A DNA stretch of 64,000 bases from assembly GCA_963971425.1 (NCBI GenBank), contig OZ020517.1, positions 23,756,462 through 23,820,461 on the forward strand, read 5' to 3'. This document shows, piece after piece, positions 48,889-58,812 of the stretch (position 1 is its first letter; every line of letters starts with the position of its first letter). Origin of the DNA: Bryoerythrophyllum caledonicum (taxonomy: Eukaryota > Streptophyta > Bryopsida > Pottiales > Pottiaceae). The translations under genes were made by a program, and so were the position numbers. The notes under the pieces are model-generated. The model did not search any database, was not told the DNA's origin, and saw only the letters and a program-made list of their open reading frames with translations.

Positions 48889-51209
48889 ATGGAGTACATC
48901 TCAGTGCAGAACTTGATAAGACAGTCGCCCCTTGGTATCTCCACACTACAATACTCTCAGAATTTGCCAGTTACGGAACATGGTGGTAAGTTAAATTTAC
49001 AGACCAAGCCACCAGTCTGAGATCTTAGAGGCAGCACTTTGCTCACACCTCGGACTTCTGTTGCTTGTTCCACCGACTGCGCTAACTAATACACCTCGTC
49101 TGCATGCTTTGATTTCAGGCTTGAGAGACTTACGTGTGCAAGGCAATGGTGAGCAGGAGCTCCATTCCCAAACACCAGAGGCCTGCACCAAAAGCAAGTA
49201 CGAGTATGAACAGAGCGCGGGCACTTCTTTCTTGGGCGACAACCGACGAGGTGAAGTGGTTACCTATCCTGAAGGTGAAGCTGACGCTGTGACAATCACT
49301 AAGCAAGATATGGAGGGTCTCCGACCGACAAAGCATCTGAGCAACAACATAATCGACTTCTATATCAAGTGAGTCAGCCAAGTTTTGGTATTTCCATCAG
49401 ATTTGAAATATTTGTAGCAGAATCGATCTTTGTGCTTGTTGACTGCTCATTTTTTGGTTAACTAGATCTCTATATTCAGTACCGAATGTATTGGTGTTGG
49501 TCTAGGTATCTGAAAAAGAAGCCTTTCCCTGCGGACAGAGGACGTTTTCATTTCTTCAATAGCTTCTTCTTTGCGAGAATTTCAGGGATTAATTGTGCAT
49601 CGGACGACACCAATCACTGCAAGGTTGACTATGAACAAGTGCGAAAGTGTTCAGCAGAAGTTAATCTGTTTGAGAAGGACTTCGTTTTTATTCCGGTCGT
49701 GAGAAGGTGATTTTAGTACAGTATTGTTCGTATGCAAGGCTGAAGCGTTATTTGCAATGGTTTCAGTACACTTACATTGAGGAAGCTTTTGAGCATTGTT
49801 TTTGAACCATCTGGTTACGTGTAATGTTTGTGTACATGGCAACAAAGAGTACATTTGTCGGTCATATAATATGAAGCACAGGCGGCTTTCAGGTTCTCAC
49901 GTTTGTAGCGGGCTCTATTTGATGGCAGATCGCATTGGAGCCTGATCATTATCTGCCATCTTCGGAGCCTTTTGAGCGCATCTGGTGCGGTCGTATTCCC
50001 ATGAACAATATTTGATGCTGTCGTTTGTTTGTGGATGGATGAAGTTCTTACTTCCTATGACATTCCCTTGACAGGTGAAAAGAGAGGCTCACCGTGTATT
50101 CTTCATCTGGATTCGCTTGAAGGGATTCATGAGAACTTCAAAAGGCACGTCCGGAGGTGAGTATGTGGGTATCATTACACATGAATCTCATTTGTAAACT
50201 CAGTGTGTGATGGTCCCTGAATGTATGTCTTGTATTGCACAAACTTCGACAAGTTGTCCAAGTTACTCTGGCAGTAGAACTGGCACATGGGCAAAATATT
50301 TATTTTTCACAAATTACTGAAATTTGTTGGAAGATCGTTCTATACTGCAAGAGAAATTTTCCTGGCAAATAGGAATTGAGCTAGGTTTCTATGTGAAGAT
50401 TATTCATATTGACTTGTAGCGACCGACCAACCATCTGCTTGATTGCTGTGGCCATTGTTACCCCTGTGCAGCTACCTATCAAAAACATGGATGGAGAAAT
50501 TCCATGCTTCAGTTGACATAGAGAAGTTTCATGCTATAGACAAAAACATGGAGCAGTTACTTGACCTCTGTCAAATGAAGTACATACGAGCTGAGGTACT
50601 GGCCAACAGAAATCGTGATGGTCTTAACTGTGATTTGGGAGGGCTGTCGGAACTGTGCAGTTATGATAGGACATACAAAGCTGTGAAAGAGCATTTTGTG
50701 CAGAGTTAGGTTTGGAATTTTGATATTTAATATGATTGCATACATCAGGTTCCACGTCAAGAGAACGTCTACGATTGCGGTGTATACCTCTTACACTATA
50801 TGGAGGTCTTTTTGTCTGAGGCAACCTCAGTGAGATTTGCTCCAAGGAAAGGGTTTCCACTCTTTATCCGTCCACAATTTGTAGAAGAGGTTTCAGAAAA
50901 ACGCCGGGCTATTCAGGGTCTCATTTGTGGAGTTAAAGGTGATTATCTATCCTGTAAATATGTGTTATGTTGAATGGGCTTTGGGTCTATGTACGGTATG
51001 TGTCCGTATCGTCGGAATCATGCTCCAGATTGCCAAAGGCTGTGTGAAACTCTTTCATGGCATTATTCTATTGTTTCCATATGTTAATAAAGCAGATGTT
51101 GGGCAACCCTTTCTTGTACCGCACCATGAAGTGTGCTTTGACGAATAATTTTGAAATTACTGTTGTTGGTCAATTTTTAGGGAAGATCTGGTTACCTCAA
51201 TCAAGGTAA
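48889..51209 (+). CDS. Ulp1-type SUMO protease (peptidase C48)
   Basis: Exons 48889-48985, 49119-49368, 49506-49706, 49929-49984, 50075-50156, 50472-50595, 50749-50938 and 51181-51209 (stop TAA) join at GT-AG sites with matching phases and give about 343 residues. The Ulp1 fold is clear: LSNNIIDFYIK, KPFPADRGRFHFFNS, FEKDFVFIPV. The catalytic residues are His185 (RSHWSLIII), Asp214 (ILHLDSLEG), Cys280 (YDCGVYLLHYM) and the oxyanion Gln274 (VPRQEN), so the protease should be active. This family matures SUMO precursors and removes SUMO from proteins, mostly in the nucleus. The 5' end is uncertain: 48889 is the first ATG in frame, but the frame is open back to an AG at 48840. If the GTAATG at 51206 is used as a donor, the gene runs on into the trihelix and LRR modules. 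Confidence 0.87.
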
Positions 51210-51283
51210 TGATTAACTTTAATGATTCTACAAATCGCTAGAAACAGCAATGCAAGCGTTATTCCAATCTACTTCTAAGGCTT

Positions 51284-52277
51284 ATGTCAGCAGCATCTGG
51301 TGGGTGCATTACAGAGGCGCACAGCAACAGCGTGTCTACCTTTGATTCTCACGCAGACAATCGATCAACTTGGGAGTTGACATTTGAAACGAAGACTCTA
51401 AGTGATGCTGCGGTTGCGCATGAAGAGTACGAATCATTTGAAGGAGTTTCAATGGACAAGAACCAACAAGTCAGAGCACACCCAAGTGCTGCGTTGCTTG
51501 AGCCATCCAAGGTGAGTAACAAGCGGAAATGGACAGATGAGGAGACTTGGACTTTGCTCAACTGTAAGGCTGAAGGAGGCCGCTTGTGCAAGGACATCCA
51601 AACTGGTATGAACTGGGACAGTGTCTCTCAAGAAATCACAAGCAGGCTGGGAACCACAACGTCGGCGGAGCAGTGTCGGCGCCGATACGAGACTTTGCAG
51701 AAGGCTTACAAGAGCATGAAGGACTATTCTGCGAAAACCAGCCAGACGTTTTCAGAGATCACGGAAGAGGAGAGACTTGAGCTGAAATTGGCAACAACCT
51801 TGAATGAGGAATGGTACAAGTGCATCGACGCATTCTCTCACAAAGTGAAGTCCCAAAAGCGAGGCAGCCATAGTGGTGGTGATGGTACTGGCCAGGTTTC
51901 AGCGGGTGATGTGAACCACTCAGCACCTGTTGGTTCAGCAGTCCCAGCTCCTGCAGCGACTACAGCACCAATCTCACCACCAGCACCGATAATTCCTTTC
52001 GGAAAATCCGGAAAACAAGTTGTAAGTTCTGGAGTACCTCCTGCCTATGCTTTGCCATGTCATATGAGCACCGAGTGTCGTTGGCAACGGTGAGGTGATA
52101 CTTGTGTGCGGCCAAATGATGGGCCATGCATGTGATTTGCATTGATGTCTTGGGTTTGTGGCGCAGGCTATTCCCAATTTCGACAGATTAGAAGAGGACC
52201 TGAGATCCACACTTCTGGATCTTATCATGGTTTGGCAAACTGAATGGACACTTAATCACGAAGAGACATGCCGGAAG
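51284..52277 (+). CDS. Trihelix (Myb/SANT-like) DNA-binding protein or module
   Basis: An open segment (51280-52021) is followed by an exon at 52167-52277 across an intron with GTAAGT and GCGCAG, phase 0. Counted from the ATG at 51284, a trihelix domain spans residues 81-145: KRKWTDEETWTLL, MNWDSVSQEI, then EQCRRRYETLQKAYKSMKDY. Trp83 and Trp111 and the helix spacing fit plant GT-factor-like DNA-binding domains. A Gly/Ser and Ala/Pro-rich linker follows. The second exon codes a helical stretch (FDRLEEDLRSTLLDL). Without splicing the frame stops at 52093. It may be an independent transcription factor, or the middle part of a longer protein joined upstream to the Ulp1 exons and downstream to the LRR exon, all in phase. 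Confidence 0.75.
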
Positions 52278-52562
52278 GTGGGAATTGTGCGAGATTGGAA
52301 ACCGCTCGTCATTCGGATACATGTAACTTTTCGATTGCAAGGGCTTCGGTTTCAGAATTCGTGTTTGGATCGATCATTTCGCACCAGTCCATTGGGGTGT
52401 AAATATGCTTTTAGTCCGCTCTGGAGAGTAGGAAGAGACCAAGCGTGCCCTGAACTGGATTGCAGCATAACCTGGAGAGTTATGTTCGTGTACATGGGAT
52501 GGCTTGTCTTCCGATGGCTATGATGATGCTTGACGCACACGGAAAGGTTGGTTGATGTGCAG

Positions 52563-53522
52563 TTGCGTAAGCTTGTGAACTTAAAATATGATGAAGAGGC
52601 GCTGAGTTGGTGTACACGGGATGATATGGTGGAAGTGGGAAGTCTGATGGTGTACAAGGAATTTGTAGAGAAGGTGCTTTGCGAGAATCCCGAATTCGAC
52701 ATCTACCAGAACATACGGGACAATAATGACGTCGTTTCGTTTCCCGAGGCGCCAGTTTCGTCAATGTCTGTGCAGCAAATTAGAGTGCTGGTACTCTGTC
52801 GGTGTTGGAACCTCCAGCGTGTCGACTTGAGTTTCTTCCGAGAGCTGCGCTACCTCCACATCGATGCTTGTTCTAAACTGGAGAAGGTAACAGGGTGGGA
52901 AGTGGTCCACAAATTGGGATACCTTGAAATCGGTGGGTGTGTTTCTTGCAAGGATTTTCCTCCAGTACAGTGGCTTTCTTCTTTGAGGGAGTTTAAGGTT
53001 TATAGTTGTGGGATCGAAGTAGTTTCGGTGCCTGACTTCAGCCAGTGTGTTCGACTGCTGACACTAGAGATCAGGGGTATTGATACTTTGGTGCTGTTGA
53101 ATGGTAAGGATTTGAACACGTTGTGGCGCTTGGAAGTCTTGGACCTCTCTTATTGTGGTGCCCTGACAACCATCCAGGGTTTGAGCGGACTACATTCCTT
53201 GACGACACTGGTGCTTGTAGAATGCAGAGCGCTGAGAAGAGTTCCAGAGTTATATTGCTTGGAGGCTCTCACTTTATTGGACCTAAGTGGATGCCGTTCA
53301 TTGGAAACATTGCCCTGCTTAGGCACCTTGACAAAGTTGACTAGGTTGGATATAAGTGAGAGTAGTGTGAAGGTGATCCCAGGCGTACGAGACTTGATCA
53401 GCTTGGAGGAATTACATTGTGGAGGATCAAGGTTGAAGTGGCTTCCTGATTTGCACCACTTGCCTAAATTGAAGTCGGTGTTTATACATGGCACTCCTTG
53501 GAGTACAACAGAATATTATTAA
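52563..53522 (+). CDS. Leucine-rich repeat protein or module
   Basis: An uninterrupted frame of 319 residues from an AG acceptor at 52562 to the stop at 53520. If it is a separate gene, an ATG at 52530 is in frame. After about 75 non-repeat residues come roughly nine LRRs of the cysteine-containing kind: LVLCRCWNLQRVDLSFF, LRYLHIDACSKLEKV, LEVLDLSYCGALTTI, LTLLDLSGCRSLETLP, LTRLDISESSVKVIP, ending LPDLHHLPKLKSVFI. This pattern matches the LRR regions of plant NB-LRR and related cytoplasmic proteins. No NB-ARC, TIR, kinase, signal peptide or membrane span is seen in this frame. The exon start is phase 0 and fits the exon ending at 52277. The stop codon lies inside a tandem repeat. Confidence 0.8.
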   Translation: MRKLVNLKYDEEALSWCTRDDMVEVGSLMVYKEFVEKVLCENPEFDIYQNIRDNNDVVSFPEAPVSSMSVQQIRVLVLCRCWNLQRVDLSFFRELRYLHIDACSKLEKVTGWEVVHKLGYLEIGGCVSCKDFPPVQWLSSLREFKVYSCGIEVVSVPDFSQCVRLLTLEIRGIDTLVLLNGKDLNTLWRLEVLDLSYCGALTTIQGLSGLHSLTTLVLVECRALRRVPELYCLEALTLLDLSGCRSLETLPCLGTLTKLTRLDISESSVKVIPGVRDLISLEELHCGGSRLKWLPDLHHLPKLKSVFIHGTPWSTTEYY

Positions 53523-53611
53523 AGAAAGGAGTGGTTGGAGTACAACAGAGAATTATCAAGGGAACGAGTGGTTGGAGTACAGCAGAGAATTATTAAGGGA
53601 AGGAGTAGTTG
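53498..53611 (+). repeat. 37-base tandem repeat across the LRR stop codon
   Basis: Three copies of a unit beginning TTGGAGTACAACAGAGAATT. The first copy codes the last residues and the stop of the LRR frame; the others follow it. Confidence 0.8.
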
Positions 53612-54324
53612 TGAACGGAAGAGGAAGGACTTTGACTATGATACCAGTGATTTAGTGATACTGAGAACCTTTGAGATATTTTGGATGAGACATAATTAAC
53701 GTTTTAAAATTGGTGGAAGTGGAGCGCCTTTGAATTCAAATTTTCAATGTTTGATGGGAATGTTCTAACATTTGTTAAATTTCTTCTTTACATGTGATAT
53801 GAAAGAGAAAGTAGGTATGACGATTGATATTGGTAGATTTACTTATTTCCAGTATTAGGAAATGGATAAACTGAAAATAGAACATTGTAGTTAGAGTTTT
53901 TCTGCAAGTGAAAGGGGTCACCCTACATGTTTCCCCCTATTTTAGGGTCTTGTGTGAGTAACTATTCAAAACCACATGGACTCGAAGGGTAATTTATTTT
54001 GACAATCTCAATGAAAACCATATTAATTATCAGCAGAAAAAATATGCTACAAACAAATTTTGGAGTTCCTAATCTCTCTTACTAGGATGGCAAAAGTTCT
54101 TCTTTTGTACCTTCAGTGAGAAAGAAAAGTATATTTCCACAAAGCTCTTACTTTCGTTAGTCTTCATGTAAAATTCCGAGAACTAGGAATACAAATTGCA
54201 ATTGTAGGAACTTGCCCGAAGAATTGCAAACATCTCGTACTTCAAGACCATAAGGATGTTTGCAAATGTATGCACACGCTGATTGCAAGAGTTGACAGGC
54301 ACATACAAAGAATTTGAGCTTAGA
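53612..54324. other. Spacer, no gene recognised
   Basis: Probably the 3' UTR of the LRR locus followed by AT-rich DNA. Nothing else was identified. Confidence 0.4.
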
Positions 54325-55700
54325 CTATTCTGTTTCAGAAGCTCTTTCTGCACCTCCAATCTTACATGGAGCAATATGATGGGTAGCGAATTGCAACGAG
54401 CCCAATAAATCGTTTTCTATAACCTCGTACATGCGTCTGCAGAGCGCATCAGTTAGAGTGGTGAAGTCGATAACTTGGAGGCGAATATCTTGCAGGAAGC
54501 TATCATCGATGTTCTGCTCCAAAGGAGCTTCTACATGCTTCACGAGCTTCGATAAGCGTTCCACAGATTCCTCCAGTTGTTGTTGCTGATACTCAAACAA
54601 ATGTTGGCTAATGACCTTTTTTTCTTCGGACACGAAATCCATGAATATGTCATTTCCAAACATGAAGTATGCGAAAGCAAATGAGTAAGAAAGAGCCCGT
54701 CGAGCACGACATTGCCTCTGCAAACCAATTGTAAGCCAGTTGTAATCTTTCCCTTGACACTGACTATCTTCCAGAGTAGTTATCTTATCCTTGATAGATT
54801 CCTGCTGCTTCTGCTCCAGCTTTAACGATTCCAAATGCCCTTTCCAGCGTGAGTGATAATGAATGTAGCGTTTCAAGTCCCTTTGTGCCCTTGCAGCCTC
54901 TTTTTCCTTCTCATCTTTTTTTCCCTTCTCATCCTTGAAACGACCACAGCTGTGTCCCGCAATGCTATTCCAGTTATGTTCTCGACCAGTAGCTGCTCCA
55001 CATAGCCAACAGAAAGCTTGACCACAGATACAGCTGATTAGGCTACATCCGCCATTTCGACTAGCTTGTAGCACTTTGGACAAGGTTTGGTATAAACAGT
55101 GAGCCAATTTTCTGTCTCAAATTCTTTGCACTTCTTGTCCCACAGTGCCCACATATGACAAGAACATGGAGAATGAGGTTCAGCCATACAGTTGAAGCAA
55201 AATTGTTGCCCACAAAGACACTCAATCTCATAGTATGGCTCCCCCTCCAGCCGATTAGCATTACCACAATGCGAGGTGCTAGGACACCACTTCACTTTGG
55301 CATTGTCTTCAATATATGACTCCAGAAGGAACCGCTCATAACGTTCAACTGACTCCGGGTCTTCTGAACCAACCAGCTCCCGTACATTGTCTTCGTCACA
55401 AATTGCACCACACTGATGCTCCATACAAGTGACGCGCCGGCTCTGGCCATCCTTTATTTTTATTATAAAATGTTGGGTCCAACATCCATTGCAAAAGACA
55501 TGCCCACAATCCATGCGAGTAGCTGCAGTCGTCGACACTTCTTCAAGGCACGTTCCACATCTAAAAAACCGGCTGATGTTATCAGCGACATGCACATCAG
55601 ACTTCGTCTCAGGTGGAGGCAAACCAGCTTCCAAGAATATAGGAGGATACTCAACTAGAAATTTGAAACTAGACAAATAGTTCAAGAGGAAAACTGACAA
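54325..55700 (-). pseudogene. ARIADNE-type RBR E3 ubiquitin ligase, intronless and frameshifted
   Basis: Minus-strand frame 55700-55038 codes RING1 (CGTCLEEV...CGHVFCNGCW), the IBR (CPSTSHCGNANRLEGEPYYEIEC-type Cys pattern) and the first half of RING2/Rcat (TKPCPKCYKLVE). It stops at 55038. Frame 55107-54325 resumes with NGGCSLISCICGQAFCWLC and the ariadne C-terminal domain (YIHYHSRWKGHLESLK to GSLQFATHHIAP). The switch lies at 55055-55058, where the length differs from the expected E-K-N codons by four bases, three codons before the catalytic cysteine (codon 55045-55047). Plant ARIADNE genes of this class are normally rich in introns, so the lack of introns and the missing N-terminus suggest a retrocopy. 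The upstream frame would give only a ligase without the catalytic cysteine. Confidence 0.85.
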
Positions 55701-55827
55701 GAACTTGAATCAACAAGAAAGTACATGAACACGAAGAAAGGCGAGCTAGAGCTCCAAGAGATGCATTGTTGAGACCGGAGAACTCTTCAACTTTGACTCC
55801 AATATATATCCTAGTCTATAATATAAG

Positions 55828-55925
55828 AAAAGTAAAAGAGTTCTAAAGTAAAAGTAAAAGTAAAACATGTTGAAAATAAAGTAAAAGTAAAAGTTATAAA
55901 GTAAAAGTAAAGTTGTTTTTTATTT
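55828..55925 (+). repeat. GTAAAA-type short repeats
   Basis: Repeated AAAGTAAAAGTAAAAGT blocks upstream of the ARIADNE copy. Confidence 0.7.
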
Positions 55926-56030
55926 TTTATTTTTTAAGTAAAGTGAAAAGGTCTAGAGACTATATCCCTAGCACAATACAAACTTGTTCACAATGCAAAT
56001 CTTAAAGCATGTGTCCCTTACATGCTTTAA

Positions 56031-56147
56031 CCCTTAAGGATATGGTGGCTATGAATGATGGAGAACCTACGAGTATAATAGATGATATTCTACATAATTA
56101 CACTGGTAGACTTGACCATCATCCATAGCCACCTCGTCTTTACAAGG
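56031..56147. mobile_element. Miniature TTAA-flanked foldback element
   Basis: 117 bases flanked by TTAA at 56027-56030 and 56148-56151. The left end runs CCCTTAAGG into GGTGGCTATGAATGATGG; the right end, on the other strand, runs CCTTGTAAAG into GGTGGCTATGGATGATGG. The two ends form a hairpin of about 35 bases per arm. Confidence 0.7.
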
Positions 56148-56151
56148 TTAA

Positions 56152-57163
56152 GATCAGTGGCTCATCTAGGCTACACTAAGATATGGTTGGTAATACATAA
56201 TCATTGGGCAAGGTCATTGGATACAATCGTTAGTCATTTGGTACGTCCCTTGCCACCGCCGTAGCTCAGTAGGACCTGAGCTTTGGTTAAATATCAAGTA
56301 CTCTCGCTAACTTTTGAATTACCTAGTCCCTAACCATATCTTAGACTCAACAGATTGGACATTTCAACGAATATTGAAAACTGGACGCACCGACACTTCT
56401 AAGACTTTCAATGTGAATCCATACATCAATATAATTCAGATCCAACTGCAAATGGCTTGGTTTGCTCACTTGGTGCATTACAGTTGTAACTCGGGTTACT
56501 ATAATGCGGGTTACTATTGGTGGTCTGCTCCTGACACTACAAGGAACCCTGTTGTTTATCATTCAAAAGTGTCACTCTTGACTCACTAAATGTTGCTCTG
56601 CACTCACTAAAAATGTGGAAAAGCATTTTTTTTGTCCTTTGTGACCCAATTGACTCACCCGCTCAGAAATTCCTCGAAGTAGCAAATGAAAAACGATAGG
56701 GTTCGTTGTAGTGTGAGGTTCGTTCGGGAATTCCACTTCAGCCCCGGTCAAGCGCTTTTTTCAAGCGCCAAGTGATTGTTCCCACGAGAAATATCACAAG
56801 AGGCACAGTGGTCAGCGAATTGAGCTCAAATGCTGAGAAATATTTGAGAACCAATGGTCTCGATTAGGGCATGTCTGTGTCCGACTGTGTTTCAGTGTCA
56901 GATCTAGTAAAGCTTGAGACGCACAAAGAGGAATATGTATATGACAAACCAGCAACAATATTGGAGTCTTTTTACAAATAAATTTCCAAATCAAGGCATG
57001 AAAGACGCAAATACTCTACGTCGACTCAAATCCAATCTACGAGAACTAGAATTGAACAATGTTGGTGGGCCGTGCAACCATCAAGCCGCCTCAATGCACC
57101 CTTTATCTAGCCTCTATTGGTTGAGGGCCCTTCAAATCATGCCTCCCACTCTCCATATTTGTG
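56152..57163. other. Spacer, no gene recognised
   Basis: Short frames only. At about 56262-56275 a TAGCTCAGTAGG word matches a tRNA A box but no cloverleaf follows. Confidence 0.4.
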
Positions 57164-57172
57164 GAGTACAGA

Positions 57173-57450
57173 GGATTTGCCTATATACCCCGGTCGAGCG
57201 TTGCACCAAGCCTCAGGCTTGGAAGGGTGGGGGAGGGTAGGGACAAAACCGGCCCCTATTTTTGTATTGGAGGGAGGCCCTATTTGATCCATGGAGGAAC
57301 CACCGAGGGTAATATGGGGCCGCAAGCCCCAATTTTGAAAAAAAAACCAAAAAAAGCCTCTAGGACCCTAAAACGGGCAGGGCTAGAAAAATGGACCCAC
57401 CCGAGGCTCAGGTTTGGTGCAACGCTCGACCGGGGTCTATAAAGTGATCC
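57173..57450 (+). mobile_element. Mutator-like MITE, copy 3, with 9-base target duplication
   Basis: 278 bases. Direct repeats GAGTACAGA lie at 57164-57172 and 57451-57459. Ends GGATTTGCC and, on the other strand, GGATCACTT start inverted repeats of about 45 bases that include CCCCGGTCGAGCGTTGCACC. The 9-base duplication is the usual length for Mutator-like elements. The interior matches the copies at 3157 and 5566. Confidence 0.8.
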
Positions 57451-57485
57451 GAGTACAGAGAGCCCTTCAAGTGGCCTTTGTAAGC

Positions 57486-58812
57486 ATTAATTGAGGCACT
57501 TTTGGCTCAAGTTCAATGACTATTTTCGGTCTTCGTGCCCTCAAAGGAGGAGGTGTTAACACATGGCACAAAAGAGATTTAGAAATCAAGGTTTAGAGGC
57601 TAGGGGTTGAGGTACGACGGCTTTCAAGTGGCCACCTAGTCTTTTAGACTCTCTAATTGTCCCTTGCTATTGAGGTTGAGGGCCTAATTTATAGTGTATG
57701 CATTATGGAGACTTTGAATTTCTTTGACAATTCCACACCAAAAAACCTTCAATATTGTTGATTCTAGTGCAATGAGTAAGGAAGAAAATAGAAACTTGTA
57801 TTTCCAGTCTTAACCGTAGGATCTCAATTAAGACTTATTAAGTAACATACTTACAAAATTTCATATACTTCACGTGGAGTCAATTTTTTTGCACTACACA
57901 AGGTTTAAATTTATACCATCATGTTGATTTTGATTTTAGCTCCTTGAACACCAATGTTTAGAAGTAGAATAGGGGTGCAGCATATTCAAATCAATTGTGC
58001 AAGGGGTAGAGGTTCAAACATTGCCAATTCACGTTTTAATTTTTTGTGAACTTATTGTGATTCAGACTAATAATCTAAATGGTTAATAAGAAGTTTTACA
58101 CCACATCTTGTAGTAGAAAAAACAAAAAGTAAAAATATGAAGACCTCTAAGTTTTACCATATGTGGGAAAGAATTTATTTGTTGGTACCTTGCCCAACAA
58201 TGTGTGACTATGTGTGAAAATGTTTTAACTTGGGTTTAAATGCTATTTTTCACTAAAGACGAGAAATGTTTTTGACGATATGAGATAAAAACCATATTAC
58301 CTGCTAGTATTCAAAATCTCACGTTTGAAAGAGTGTCCTAGCTAAAGTTCTTAGAGTTGTCCAACATGGCCGCACTTGAGAAAGTTTTCTTTAAGATAGC
58401 ATAGCTTTCTTTCTACACGCCAAATTAAAATACAAATTTTACTCCCACGTACTACGTACCTCTTGTCTTCTTGCATCTCTATACAAAATTCCAAGAATTG
58501 TAAGTATAAATTGCAACAATGGGAATGTGCCCAAGATTTGCAAAAGCCCACCTCAAAAGCTTTGTCATTTAGGGATTAATTGAGGCACTTTTGGATCAAA
58601 TTTCAGTGATTCTTTTTGGTCTTTGTGCCATCAATAAGAAGGTATTGCCACATGGTGCAAAAGAGGTTTCGAGGGGAAGATTGAAGGCCTGTCTAGAGGC
58701 TAGGGGGTAAGGTGCAATGGCCTTCAAGTGGCTATTGATTTGTTTTTATTCTCTAAGTACCCTTTGCTATTAAGGTTGAGGGCCTAAATTTTAGAATATG
58801 CATTGACAATTC
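57486..58812 (+). repeat. Direct repeats around a decayed TTAA-family interior
   Basis: Segment 57486-57704 recurs at 58575-58804 (both begin ATTAATTGAGGCACTTTTGG). Between them, about 57720-58370 matches the interior of the TTAA-flanked elements at 4573 and 33095. The direct repeats could be two copies of another repeat on either side, or a duplication that accompanied the insertion. Confidence 0.6.

Noticed and set aside
48453-48944. Minus-strand 163-codon frame
   Set aside because: Antisense to the start of the Ulp1 gene, with no domain of its own.
56255-56330. Possible tRNA or SINE (perfect A-box word TAGCTCAGTAGG)
   Set aside because: No matching acceptor stem or anticodon arm, and only a poor B box.
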